A stretch of DNA of 64,000 nt, from assembly GCF_900102165.1 (NCBI RefSeq), contig NZ_FNBD01000004.1, forward strand, positions 186,001-250,000, in the 5' to 3' direction. The notes beneath the pieces are model-generated. The model worked only from the letters and a program-made list of their open reading frames with translations. It was not told the origin of the DNA and did not search any database. Numbering within the stretch: the stretch's first letter is position 1; every line of letters starts with the position of its first letter. This document shows positions 8,146-17,081 of this stretch, piece by piece. This DNA comes from Cellulophaga baltica. Its GTDB lineage: Bacteria; Bacteroidota; Bacteroidia; Flavobacteriales; Flavobacteriaceae. The position numbers were made by a program, and so were the translations under genes.

Positions 8146-9474
8146 TTATTCCTGTATAGCTTTAATAATTTCACTTAAAAATTCATTCACATCAAAAATT
8201 GGGTTTTCAGAAAGCCCCATGCGTACTACGACTAAATCTTTTGAAGGCACGATAAAGACATATTGTCCTTGAAAGCCATTGGCTGAATACATGTCTCTAG
8301 GTACATCCGGGAATTTTCCACCAGCATTTAGCCAAAAATGTGCTCCATAAACGCCCTCTGAATTTTTTGTAGGAGTTGCTACGTATTTTGACCAATTTTC
8401 ATCAAACAATTGCGTTCCATTCCAGTTACCTTTATTGAGGTAAAGAATCCCAAATTTAGCCCAATCACGTGTAGTTGCCCATCCATAAGAAGAGCCTACA
8501 TAATTACCGTCCATATCTGCTTCTAATAACATAGAGTGCATGTCAATTTTATCAATGAGTGTTTTATATGGAAAATCTAGGTATTCTTGTCGATTAGTAA
8601 ACCGATCTCTTAAAATGCCCGATAGTAAATTTGTAGTTCCTGAGGAATAATTCCAGATTTCTGTTGGTTTAGCGACAGCTTCTTTTTCTACTTGCATTTT
8701 CGTCATATCATTAGCTAAAAATAACATTTTAGTGACATCAGATATTCGGGTATAGTTCTCTTCCCAATCTAATCCGCTTTGCATTCGTAACAGGTGGTTC
8801 AGGGTAATATTTTTTCGTTCATCCTTTTGCCATTCAGCAATAGGAGCAGGGGCATTTAAATCTATTTTTCCTTGATATTCAAGCATTCCATATAAAGTTG
8901 CTAGTACACTTTTAGTCATAGACCAGCCTAAGATTTTGGACTCTTTTGTAAAGCCTTTTGCATATTTCTCTCCAATAATCTGACCTTTGTGGTAGATTAG
9001 AACACTTCTTGTTTTTTTTATAGCTGGTTCAGAAAAAGCATGTTCTAGGGCTGCCTGTAGTTTTGTGAAATTTACATTTGTCAATAAACTATCAGTCCCT
9101 AGTTTAACTTCAAAAGGATATTCAGATGTACTGGTGTTAGTTCTATTGGGTTGCAGGTACGGCTGGTTTTCATCATAAGATTCATTTACTAAGACACATC
9201 CTAAGCCTTCTCTGTAAACTGTTTTCCTTGGCATTAGTCCAAATACAGTACCTATAGCACTTTTAGCGCTAAGTTCTACTTTAGCTAATTTAATAAGGGG
9301 AACGTTATTATCATTTTCGGCTACAGATCCTGGAGTTCTATCACTTATAAAAACATTTGAGGCCATGTTTTTTGAAGCAAAACCAGCGATTAAATTTAAT
9401 TTAGGATAATTTAAGTAGCCAATGACAAGCAGTGCAAGGGCAAGTATTATGAGAATTCTTTTGAAAATTTTCAT
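8146..9474 (-). CDS. Serine hydrolase, class C beta-lactamase/S12 family, membrane-anchored
   Basis: 442 residues. An N-terminal hydrophobic segment (about residues 5-22) acts as signal or anchor, so the enzyme should sit in the periplasm. The catalytic SxxK is SMTK at about residue 185, and the second motif YSS lies in WNYSSGTTN. The C-terminal region NGFQGQYVFIVPS holds the family's third-motif area. Such enzymes are esterases, peptidases or penicillin-binding relatives, and the substrate is unknown. It is monocistronic and faces away from the 3D-domain operon. Confidence 0.85.
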   Translation of the reverse strand: MKIFKRILIILALALLVIGYLNYPKLNLIAGFASKNMASNVFISDRTPGSVAENDNNVPLIKLAKVELSAKSAIGTVFGLMPRKTVYREGLGCVLVNESYDENQPYLQPNRTNTSTSEYPFEVKLGTDSLLTNVNFTKLQAALEHAFSEPAIKKTRSVLIYHKGQIIGEKYAKGFTKESKILGWSMTKSVLATLYGMLEYQGKIDLNAPAPIAEWQKDERKNITLNHLLRMQSGLDWEENYTRISDVTKMLFLANDMTKMQVEKEAVAKPTEIWNYSSGTTNLLSGILRDRFTNRQEYLDFPYKTLIDKIDMHSMLLEADMDGNYVGSSYGWATTRDWAKFGILYLNKGNWNGTQLFDENWSKYVATPTKNSEGVYGAHFWLNAGGKFPDVPRDMYSANGFQGQYVFIVPSKDLVVVRMGLSENPIFDVNEFLSEIIKAIQE

Positions 9475-9711
9475 TGAAAACGAATTTGTAGATTTATTGT
9501 ATCTTTAATTAACGTATAAATATAGCTAATAAATAAGGCTTTAGTGAGCTAGAATATAACAAGTGTATGTATATTGATTTTACAGTGTAACGCGCTTGCA
9601 AGAGGTATCAAAGAAGAAGTACTTTATTGCGGTAAAAAAGGGTTAATGCTATAATCATATGTATAGAATGCTGTTTATGAAAAGTGTAAACTCCCAAATT
9701 AAAAATTACTA

Positions 9712-10158
9712 ATGATGGTTTTAAAAAAATGTTATTATGTAGTAGTAGTTTTATTTTTATTGGCAAGCTGTAAGCAGGAAGAAAAGCAAAAATTAGATTT
9801 GCATGATTGGCAGCCTTTGAAGGTAACGGTAACTGCGTATAATTCTTTGCCTTCACAGACTACAGCGGAAAATGCGAATATAGCCGCTTGGGGAGATACC
9901 TTAAAGCCTGGGATGAAAAGCATAGCGGTTTCTCGAGATTTAATGCGAAAAGGATTAAAATACAACACCATGGTTAGAATAGATACTTTTCCAGATACTT
10001 TTTTAGTAAAAGATAAAATGCATTTTAGACATCGAAATAAGATAGATGTGTATATGGGAACTAATAAGAAAAAAGCAAAGGAGTGGGGTAGAAAAAAACT
10101 TACTATTTTTTATTTAAAAGAAGAAGATAGTACTCTTTTGTCTGCGGCTATTCGTTAA
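9712..10158 (+). CDS. 3D-domain lipoprotein (RlpA/MltA-like double-psi barrel)
   Basis: 148 residues. A lipoprotein signal precedes Cys at about residue 20 (FLLASCKQ). The rest is a 3D-type domain: VTVTAYNS, then AAWGDTLKPG, then IAVSRDL, GLKYNTMVRI and NKIDVYMG near the end, which carries the Asp pair of the family. Proteins with this domain act on or bind peptidoglycan glycan strands. It is first of three co-directional genes for exported cell-wall-type proteins (gaps of 35 and 4 nt). Confidence 0.8.
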   Translation: MMVLKKCYYVVVVLFLLASCKQEEKQKLDLHDWQPLKVTVTAYNSLPSQTTAENANIAAWGDTLKPGMKSIAVSRDLMRKGLKYNTMVRIDTFPDTFLVKDKMHFRHRNKIDVYMGTNKKKAKEWGRKKLTIFYLKEEDSTLLSAAIR

Positions 10159-10193
10159 TTTTAGTTTTTTAATATTAAATAGGAGTTGAGCTA

Positions 10194-10853
10194 ATGAAGA
10201 ATTATTTTTTGTGTGGATTGTTGTTTCTTGCAATGACCTCATGTGTGGTAAAAAAAACGATAATAGAAAAACCTATTGTTTTTGATGCGGAGCGAGAACA
10301 ATTAACACTAGAGTATATGAAAGATCGGTATGGTTTAGAAGCTACTACCTCAAAAATAACTCCAAAAATGATTGTTCTTCATTGGACGGTCATTCCAACT
10401 TTAAAGGGGTCATATGATGCTTTTTACAGTGCTAAATTACCCAATTGGAGACCTGATTTAGAAAATGTAAGCGGATTAAATGTTTCTTCTCAATTTTTAA
10501 TTGATCAAGATGGGACTATTTATCAATTAATGCCGGAGAACCAAATGGCAAGGCATGTCATAGGATTAAACCATTGTGCAATTGGTGTAGAAAACGTGGG
10601 TGGTGGTACAGATTTACCATTATCAAGAAAACAATTGAAATCCAATATATGGCTAGTAAAATATTTAAAAGATAAATATGATATAGACTATGTTATTGGT
10701 CATTATGAATATACTAATTTTGAAGGTCATGAACTATGGCTCGAAACGGATGCGGGATACCGAACGGTAAAAACAGATCCAGGAGAGCGTTTCATGAAAA
10801 AAGTGCGTAAAGCAACTAAAAAATTAGAATTTAAACCTGTCCCTGAAAATTAA
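10194..10853 (+). CDS. N-acetylmuramoyl-L-alanine amidase, amidase_2 (PGRP-like) lipoprotein
   Basis: 219 residues. A signal with the lipobox region AMTSC is followed by an amidase_2 domain. Candidate zinc ligands are the His of IVLHWT (about residue 64) and the His in NHCAIGVENVGG. The C-terminal IGHYEYTN and KTDPGERF segments match the usual H/DPG end of the family. It is predicted to cleave the bond between MurNAc and the stem peptide. It lies 4 nt before a zinc peptidase, consistent with a shared role in muropeptide breakdown. Confidence 0.88.
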   Translation: MKNYFLCGLLFLAMTSCVVKKTIIEKPIVFDAEREQLTLEYMKDRYGLEATTSKITPKMIVLHWTVIPTLKGSYDAFYSAKLPNWRPDLENVSGLNVSSQFLIDQDGTIYQLMPENQMARHVIGLNHCAIGVENVGGGTDLPLSRKQLKSNIWLVKYLKDKYDIDYVIGHYEYTNFEGHELWLETDAGYRTVKTDPGERFMKKVRKATKKLEFKPVPEN

Positions 10854-10857
10854 AAAG

Positions 10858-12366
10858 ATGAAATTATACATTCTCTTAGTCTCATTCATAATGAGCTTAT
10901 CGGCTTCTTGCCAATCAAAAATGGCGGAAACTACGCTAAAAGAAAATACAGAAAAGCAAGCTGATATAACTTCGGCCCTTTATGATACATATGATACTTA
11001 TAAGGAATCTAGTTTAGCTAAAAGAAGAATCAAACACCACGAAATACAACCTCTAATAACGAATTTTAAAGCGAAAGAAGGATATACCGTAACTAAAGTA
11101 GGAGAATCTATAGAAGGTAGGCCTTTATCTTTAATAAGTGTAGGGAGCGGAGCAACTAATGTTTTTTTATGGTCTCAAATGCATGGCGATGAGCCAACGG
11201 CTACACAGGCCATTTTTGATATTCTCAATTTTTTAGACAGTAAGGACTTTCAAAAAGAAAAGGCCTCTATATTACGTAATCTAACCCTTCATTTTTTGCC
11301 TATGCTAAATCCTGATGGGGCAGAAGTATATACGCGTAGAAATACCTTAGGAATAGATATAAATAGAGATGCTCTTGCACTACAATCACCAGAGGGCAGA
11401 ACACTTAAAAGAGTACGTGACAGCCTAGATGCAGATTTTGGTTTTAACCTACACGATCAAAGTACTTATTATAATGCTGAGCGAACAGAGAAACCTGCTA
11501 CTATCTCCTATTTAGCACCAGCTTATAATTATGAAAAAGATATAAATGATGTGCGTGCGAATGCTATGAAAATTATTGTTTATATGAATAAGATTATTCA
11601 AAATTATGCGCCTGGTCAAGTAGGGAGGTATAATGATGATTTTGAGCCTAGAGCATTTGGTGATAATATTCAGAAATGGGGTACAAGTGCTATTTTAATA
11701 GAATCAGGAGGCTTTAACAAGGATACCGAAAAGCAAGAAATTAGAAAATTAAATTACGTTTCTATTTTGTCTGCAATTTATACAATATCTAATAAAAGTT
11801 ATACGGAAATAGCTATAGCTGATTATGAGAAAATACCGGAAAATGACCGTAAGCTTTTCGATCTAAAAATTGAAAATCTTACTTATAAACTGTTAGGAAA
11901 GGAATACACATTAGATTTGGGCATTCAGAGATTTGAAAATGATAAACCAAATCATAATGATTTTTGGATTTCTAGTAGTATCGTAGAACAAGGAGATTTA
12001 TCTACATATTATGGATATGAGACTTTTGATGCTAAGGGGTATACAGCAACCTTAGGTAAAATTTATCCCAACAAAATTTCTTCCATGACAGAATTTTTAA
12101 AATTAGATGCTTTTGAATTATTAAAGCAAGGGTACTTATATATTTCTGTAAACGGAATACCGGAAAAAATTATGGAGTCTGCTTTGCCTTTAAACATTAC
12201 AAGAGGCAGCTACAAAGCTCCTGCTAATTTGAGATTAGCAATAGGTGTTAATCCATCATTTTTCTTAGAAAAAAATGGAAAAATCATGTATGCTGTGGTG
12301 AATGGGTATTTGATTGATTTACAATCAAAGGCAACAAGTTTTAAGAATGCTTTAATCCTAAAATAG
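10858..12366 (+). CDS. M14-family zinc carboxypeptidase, lipoprotein
   Basis: 502 residues. A lipoprotein-like signal ends at Cys about residue 18. Zinc ligands are visible as H109-x-x-E112 (MHGDEPT) and H199 (FNLHDQ). The substrate-binding block NPDGAEVYTRRNTLGIDINRD and the catalytic Glu in LIESGGF are intact. The last 200 residues are a beta-rich extension of unknown role. In context (3D-domain protein and amidase directly upstream) a peptidoglycan stem-peptide substrate is plausible, but other M14 proteins of this layout act on ordinary peptides. Confidence 0.85.
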   Translation: MKLYILLVSFIMSLSASCQSKMAETTLKENTEKQADITSALYDTYDTYKESSLAKRRIKHHEIQPLITNFKAKEGYTVTKVGESIEGRPLSLISVGSGATNVFLWSQMHGDEPTATQAIFDILNFLDSKDFQKEKASILRNLTLHFLPMLNPDGAEVYTRRNTLGIDINRDALALQSPEGRTLKRVRDSLDADFGFNLHDQSTYYNAERTEKPATISYLAPAYNYEKDINDVRANAMKIIVYMNKIIQNYAPGQVGRYNDDFEPRAFGDNIQKWGTSAILIESGGFNKDTEKQEIRKLNYVSILSAIYTISNKSYTEIAIADYEKIPENDRKLFDLKIENLTYKLLGKEYTLDLGIQRFENDKPNHNDFWISSSIVEQGDLSTYYGYETFDAKGYTATLGKIYPNKISSMTEFLKLDAFELLKQGYLYISVNGIPEKIMESALPLNITRGSYKAPANLRLAIGVNPSFFLEKNGKIMYAVVNGYLIDLQSKATSFKNALILK

Positions 12367-12367
12367 C

Positions 12368-12544
12368 CTATTCGTACAAATAACCGAATGTTACACTTAT
12401 ACTGGTCATATTTAATAGAAGTAAAACAAGCATAGAAATAAGTAAGAGTGAAATAAAAGCAAATAAAGCTATAGCAAAAGCTTTAATCCAAACGGGCATT
12501 CCGTGTAATGAACTCTGTTCTATAATTTGGTACATAACATTCAT
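12368..12544 (-). CDS. Small single-pass membrane protein (58 aa)
   Basis: ATG at 12544 to TAG at 12368-12370, one base past the stop of the convergent M14 gene. The product has a polar N-terminus and one long hydrophobic helix (about residues 18-45, rich in Leu/Ile/Ala/Phe), then a short tail ending GYLYE. Length and hydrophobicity are what a real small membrane protein looks like, but no homologue is recognised. TGTAACACT lies 14 nt upstream of the start on the same strand. Confidence 0.5.
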   Translation of the reverse strand: MNVMYQIIEQSSLHGMPVWIKAFAIALFAFISLLLISMLVLLLLNMTSISVTFGYLYE

Positions 12545-12661
12545 AAGGTTTCTTTTTAAGTGTTACATAGCTAAAAATTTTAAGTAGGTAAGGTGTCGGG
12601 GGGCATCCTTTATATATAAAACAACTATATACTTAAATACCCTACCTAGAAACGTATAAAT

Positions 12662-12697
12662 AAAAAAAGGGGATGCTATGAAGCATCCCCTTTTTTT
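12662..12697 (-). terminator. Hairpin terminator of the OmpA-family gene
   Basis: GGGGATGCT/AGCATCCCC stem with A and T runs on both sides, so it can work in either direction. Confidence 0.9.
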
Positions 12698-12717
12698 GGT
12701 GATATATTTAGACTTTA

Positions 12718-13545
12718 TTAAAGACCTTCAGAATCTAATAAAGCGAAGAATTTATCTAAGTTAGGAATAATAACTATTCTTGTTCTTCTGTTTTTAGATC
12801 TATTTTCTTTAGAATCATTTTCTACTAGAGGTAAGTAGCTACTTCTACCAGAAGCAATTAATTTCTCTGGAGCTACATTGTACTTACTTTGTAAAATACG
12901 AACTACAGAAGTGGCTCTTTTTACACTTAAATCCCAGTTATCTTGAAACATTGGAGTTTGAATAGTTCTAGAATCAGTATGACCTTCAACCATTACTTCC
13001 ATACTTGGCTCAGAATTAATTACATCAGCAATTTTCTTAAGGATATTGTTTGCTTTGTTACTTACGGTGTAACTACCACTGTTAAAAAGTAATTTATCAG
13101 AGATGTTAATCATAACAACAGTCTTGTCGATATCAATATTTACATCATCCTCATCATCAGAAATAGATTTCTTTAAATTGTAAGAAATAGCTAAGTTGAT
13201 AGAATCTTCCATTGTTTTAGCATTTGCTAAAAGAGCAGGATCTACTTTACTTAAAGTAGCTTTCATTTTTTCTTTAGTGTTGTTGCTCATTACAGCAATA
13301 TCATCTACCGAACTATATTGAGAATCATTAACTTCTTTTAATGAATTTATTTTATCATTATACTCAGTAACTCTAGCTTCAATTTTAGTCATCTTAGCTT
13401 CAAGATCTTCTTTTTCTACTTGAGTTTTAGTTAAGATACTTTTCGTGTTATTTAAATCAGACTCTAAGGCTACATATTTTTTCTTAGATACACATGAGCT
13501 TAAAGCAACAATCGATACAATAGTGATTACAGATAATTTCTTCAT
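12718..13545 (-). CDS. OmpA-family lipoprotein with coiled coil
   Basis: 275 residues. A lipoprotein signal (IVALSSCVSKKKY) is followed by a predicted coiled coil (about residues 25-75) and a C-terminal OmpA/MotB domain (about 140-260) with LFNSGSYTVS, VEGHTDSRTI, SVKRATSVVRIL and NRRTRIVI. The domain binds peptidoglycan non-covalently, with Asp of GHTD and Arg of NRRTRI as the usual contacts. It probably links outer membrane to wall. It is encoded singly with its own terminator. Confidence 0.92.
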   Translation of the reverse strand: MKKLSVITIVSIVALSSCVSKKKYVALESDLNNTKSILTKTQVEKEDLEAKMTKIEARVTEYNDKINSLKEVNDSQYSSVDDIAVMSNNTKEKMKATLSKVDPALLANAKTMEDSINLAISYNLKKSISDDEDDVNIDIDKTVVMINISDKLLFNSGSYTVSNKANNILKKIADVINSEPSMEVMVEGHTDSRTIQTPMFQDNWDLSVKRATSVVRILQSKYNVAPEKLIASGRSSYLPLVENDSKENRSKNRRTRIVIIPNLDKFFALLDSEGL

Positions 13546-13630
13546 TTTATAATTTTTAGTTATTTCTAATAAACAATTTCATTCTATGCTTATTATCTAC
13601 GATGAAAATTCAAAAAAAGACGTCTTAATT

Positions 13631-13666
13631 TAAAAAAACAAAGGCCACCCAAACAGGGTAGCCTTG
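13631..13666 (-). terminator. Hairpin terminator of the VWA lipoprotein gene
   Basis: On the minus strand, GGCTACCC-TGTTT-GGGTGGCC with one mismatch, followed by a T-rich tail. Confidence 0.75.
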
Positions 13667-13688
13667 TAAAATATTGTTAATCTGATAG

Positions 13689-14780
13689 TTATTCGCAACC
13701 GCCAGTAAAACCTTTTGCATTAAATTTTGTTTGAACAGCACCTTGTAGGCCACCTGATGTTACTTGGATCGCTAAGTTATTCTCCCCACTACCATCACGT
13801 TTAGGGCTACAGTACTCAAATAAGTAGAAACTATTTGCTCGTTGTGATACCAAATAAGAGATATTATTAAAGGTTGTTTCTAGTTCTGCTTTGTTTCCAG
13901 CAAACACACTAGACGTTTTTCCTATGCTAGTTAAAACTTCAGTATCAATCTCACTACCTAAACCAATGGTGAAATAAGAAATGTTTAAGCTTGCATTTTT
14001 CACTTTATCTAGAGCTGCTTTCTCGGTATAGCGAGAGGCTTGATCTGTACCATCTGTAAAGATTACGATTGATGCAGCACCAATAATGTCATTGTTTTTA
14101 GTGTCATTGATTAATTTTTCTGCTTTCTCAGTAGATTTAATTACAGCGCCATATAAGTCTGTTGAAGGGTCATTGCTAATATCGTCAGTAATTCCGTCAA
14201 TAGAAGCAATTAATTCTTCTTTAGAAGCTGTTAAATCATTTAATAGGTGTAATTGATCTTCGCCGTCAAACCAGTAAATTGCCATTTTATTAGATGCAGT
14301 TTCTACTTCAGGCATAACATTGTTGACAAAACTAACAGAAGCCGTTTTCAATTCTTGTAAACTACTGCTTAAAACACTATTACTTAAATCTAATACTAAT
14401 AAGGTGCTATTGTTGAAAATCTGAGCGTTTGGAGAAATTCTCGCTTGTGCTTCAGATGTAGAAATTTTATTAAAACAATCGTCATTTCTACCTTGCTCGT
14501 AAATGGTAAATTGATTGGCGGTTAAACCAGGTACTGGACTTCCTTCGGTATCAGACACTTTAAAGAATATAGAAACTTTTCCTGGTAAGGTAGTAAACTG
14601 ATCTTGAATAGATAAGGTAAGTTGACTAGTGCCTAAATCTAAACACGGATCTACTGTAGAACCTTGTCCTAAATCAGAACCGGTACTCGGATTAAAGAAA
14701 ACATCGTTCTCTGCGTTTCCACAAGAAAACAAGGTAAATAATGCTATAAGATAAAATGACGACTTCAATATTTTATTCAT
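13689..14780 (-). CDS. von Willebrand factor A domain lipoprotein
   Basis: 363 residues from the ATG at 14780; the frame extends two codons further to a TTG, which is less likely. The signal peptide ends LFTLFSCGN (lipobox). The VWA domain (about residues 125-315) has the metal-ion-dependent adhesion motif DLSNS, then DGEDQLH and IFTDGTDQASRY. The tail ends in GGC-E with late cysteines. It is an exported adhesion or scaffolding domain and the partner is unknown. A perfect palindrome lies between its promoter box and its start. Confidence 0.85.
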   Translation of the reverse strand: MNKILKSSFYLIALFTLFSCGNAENDVFFNPSTGSDLGQGSTVDPCLDLGTSQLTLSIQDQFTTLPGKVSIFFKVSDTEGSPVPGLTANQFTIYEQGRNDDCFNKISTSEAQARISPNAQIFNNSTLLVLDLSNSVLSSSLQELKTASVSFVNNVMPEVETASNKMAIYWFDGEDQLHLLNDLTASKEELIASIDGITDDISNDPSTDLYGAVIKSTEKAEKLINDTKNNDIIGAASIVIFTDGTDQASRYTEKAALDKVKNASLNISYFTIGLGSEIDTEVLTSIGKTSSVFAGNKAELETTFNNISYLVSQRANSFYLFEYCSPKRDGSGENNLAIQVTSGGLQGAVQTKFNAKGFTGGCE

Positions 14781-14800
14781 TTTCAATTTTTTAAATGTTC

Positions 14801-14816
14801 AAGCGTTATAACGCTT
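14801..14816 (-). promoter_or_regulatory. Perfect 16-bp palindrome in the VWA gene leader
   Basis: AAGCGTTATAACGCTT equals its own reverse complement and lies 20 bp upstream of the ATG and 9 bp downstream of the -7 box. It could be a repressor site or a leader hairpin. Confidence 0.5.
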
Positions 14817-14825
14817 ATTGTGCTA

Positions 14826-14833
14826 CAAAATTA
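14826..14833 (-). promoter_or_regulatory. -7 promoter box TAATTTTG of the VWA gene
   Basis: Minus-strand TAATTTTG, 45 nt before the ATG at 14780. Confidence 0.55.
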
Positions 14834-15082
14834 TATATATGTTTTTGATTAACTGTTAAACATTGTTAAGATTTATTCTGACATCTTCTGTGAGCTTCAT
14901 ATTAAATGTATGTTAAAACCTTATATATCGCGCAGTAAGAATGAAATCACTTCGTATTTTCAATATCTTGTACGTCGGTTATTCAAAGATTGACTCAAAG
15001 AGTATGCCATCATAGTCTTTGTAATTTGAGATAATGATAATTTAGTACCCTTACGTATTAAAAAGAAATTACAGGTATTTTT

Positions 15083-16093
15083 ATGACGCATGAATTTAAA
15101 AAAATAGTAGCCGCTCATGTAGCAGCAAAGGCAAAAGATATAAAAAGTGTTTTAGCGACTGTAGTTGCCTTGGAGGGTTCATCCTATAGAAAACCAGGTG
15201 TGCGCATGCTTTTGTTGGCTAATGGAGAAATGGTAGGTGCGGTAAGTGGGGGTTGTGTAGAAAAGGAAATACAACTACAAGCACAATCTGTATTTGAAAC
15301 AACTATTCCTAAAATGATGACCTACGATGGACGATACCGTCTGGGGTGTGAGGGAGTCTTATATATATTAATAGAACCTTTTAATCTCTCGAACTTATTT
15401 ATAGAAACCTTCCATAACGCGCTTAAGGATCGGCTCAGTTTTAAAATCACTTCGTATTATAAAAAAGAAGTTATACAAGAAATTGGCTTAGGAACCAAGA
15501 TGCAATTTCAAAATAGTACGTACCCGGTGAGTTTGAAACATCCTTTGAATACAGATTGCAAAGGTTTAGAAGAGCGGATGTCTCCTTGTTTTAAATTACT
15601 AATCATCGGAACGGAGCATGATGCTGTCGTATTATCTAGTATGGCTCATTTAATGGGTTGGGAGGTACATATAGTGGCACATCCTTTAGAAGCTAAAAAA
15701 ATGTCGGATTTTCCTGGTAGTTCTGCTTTTGAGCAAATTACGCCTGAAAATTACGACGCAAGTGAACTAGATGCACAAACAGCTGTTGTGTTAATGAATC
15801 ATAGTTATGCTAGAGACCTGTTGTTTCTACAAGCCCTACAATATAGTACTCTTGCCTATGTTGGGATTTTGGGGCCTATGCACCGCAGAGAAAAGCTGCT
15901 TGATGAAATTATAGATAAGAATCCAGAGGTTTCAGAAGATTTTATAGGCATTATCTATGGACCTGCGGGTTTAAATATAGGATCTGTGACGCCGGAAGAG
16001 ATAGCCCTTTCTATTTTAGCAGAGATTATGTCGGTAGTGCGGAAGGAAAATCCCATGTTCCTAAAAGATAAAGTAAATCAATATTCTAATTGA
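15083..16093 (+). CDS. XdhC/CoxI-family molybdoenzyme maturation factor
   Basis: 336 residues. The N-terminal XdhC_CoxI domain (about residues 8-80) carries GSSYRKPGVRMLL and GAVSGGCVE. The C-terminal Rossmann-like XdhC_C domain (about 170-320) has LLIIGTEHDA and YVGILGPMHRREKLL. These proteins help load sulfurated or modified molybdenum cofactor into xanthine dehydrogenase-type enzymes. It overlaps the next gene by 1 nt (TGATG), so the two are translationally coupled. The client enzyme is not in the window. Confidence 0.88.
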   Translation: MTHEFKKIVAAHVAAKAKDIKSVLATVVALEGSSYRKPGVRMLLLANGEMVGAVSGGCVEKEIQLQAQSVFETTIPKMMTYDGRYRLGCEGVLYILIEPFNLSNLFIETFHNALKDRLSFKITSYYKKEVIQEIGLGTKMQFQNSTYPVSLKHPLNTDCKGLEERMSPCFKLLIIGTEHDAVVLSSMAHLMGWEVHIVAHPLEAKKMSDFPGSSAFEQITPENYDASELDAQTAVVLMNHSYARDLLFLQALQYSTLAYVGILGPMHRREKLLDEIIDKNPEVSEDFIGIIYGPAGLNIGSVTPEEIALSILAEIMSVVRKENPMFLKDKVNQYSN

Positions 16094-16689
16094 TGCAGAA
16101 AATAGCATTGTTACTATTAGCCGCAGGAGCATCTTCTAGAATGAAAGATCATATAAAGCAATTGTTACCTTATAAGGATTCCACCTTGTTAGAACACGCT
16201 GTTAAAAACGCAAAGTCGAGTAAGGTAGCTGAAGTTTTTGTGGTATTGGGAGCTAATTATGATACTATTCTAGCTGCTACAACGTTAAAAAAAGTTTCTA
16301 TTGTAAGGAATGAGGAATGGCATTTAGGTTTGGGGAGTTCAATAGCTAAAGGAGTAGAATATATTGGTAGTTTATCACAAAACTATGAGGCTATATTAAT
16401 TGGATTAGCAGATCAACCTTTAATGGATGCAACATTTTACAACCAACTCATCACTTCATATCAAGAAACAAAATCAGATTGCGTAGCTACTAATTATGGT
16501 TCAAAGAAGGGGGTACCTGCCTTATTTTCAAAGAAACATTTTAGTATTCTAGCGGGTTTGAATCAAGATTCTGGCGCACAAAAGCTTTTGATTGATAAAA
16601 ATACACTCAGTATTGATAGTGCCGCTAAACATACGGACATAGATACATGGGAAGATTATCAATGGCTGCTAAATAAGATAGCGCAATAA
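16093..16689 (+). CDS. MobA/MocA-like molybdenum cofactor nucleotidyltransferase
   Basis: 198 residues starting from the ATG that shares its A with the XdhC stop; the in-frame TTG one codon earlier is less likely. The N-terminal LLLAAGASSRM is the nucleotide-binding loop of MobA-like NTP transferases. GLADQPLM (about residue 100) is the metal-binding Asp region. Next to XdhC, the best guess is a CTP:molybdopterin cytidylyltransferase (MocA) and not a GTP-using MobA. That assignment rests on context. Confidence 0.82.
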   Translation: MQKIALLLLAAGASSRMKDHIKQLLPYKDSTLLEHAVKNAKSSKVAEVFVVLGANYDTILAATTLKKVSIVRNEEWHLGLGSSIAKGVEYIGSLSQNYEAILIGLADQPLMDATFYNQLITSYQETKSDCVATNYGSKKGVPALFSKKHFSILAGLNQDSGAQKLLIDKNTLSIDSAAKHTDIDTWEDYQWLLNKIAQ

Positions 16690-16694
16690 TCTTA

Positions 16695-16838
16695 TTACTT
16701 CGAATTTAGCTCTAAAGTACTTGAAGTATTTTCTTTACCGTAATCTTGAAAAATTCCACAAGAATTTTCTTTCTTAATTAAAGAAGGTGCTTCTTTTCTT
16801 TTTGCTAATGCTTCAATTTCTGGAGATAAATACGTCAT
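16695..16838 (-). CDS. Small soluble ORF (47 aa)
   Basis: ATG at 16838 to TAA at 16695-16697, convergent with the MocA-like gene 5 nt away. The product is charged and hydrophilic, starts MTYLSPEIEALAKRKE and has one Cys (NSCGIF). There is no hydrophobic segment. No homologue is recognised. TGTAACACT stands 41 nt upstream on the same strand. Moderate belief only, because the frame is short. Confidence 0.4.
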   Translation of the reverse strand: MTYLSPEIEALAKRKEAPSLIKKENSCGIFQDYGKENTSSTLELNSK

Positions 16839-17081
16839 AACCCTGAAAGTTTATTAAATTATATTTTTCTAACGTACACAGTGTTACATTGTTGTGTATG
16901 ATAGGGCAATATTAGTTAAAATATAACTTTGAATCGACGTATTGTTATTTATTTAAGAATCTCTTCACTTAAAATTAACAATACTAAAAATACATACACA
17001 TTGTAAGGCGTTAAAGCACCATTATTATCAATTATTTTATATCCTTTTCATTTTCTGTTTTTTATATCAAAAAAAGCTACC
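16839..17081. other. AT-rich non-coding stretch between divergent units
   Basis: I see no ORF or RNA gene here. The short inverted pair TACACA/TGTGTA at 16875-16899, around TGTAACACT, is the only structure noticed. Confidence 0.4.

Noticed and set aside
14960-15030. Riboswitch before the XdhC gene
   Set aside because: A CAAAGA/TCTTTG pairing is possible, but no known molybdenum-cofactor or other riboswitch pattern is recognisable.
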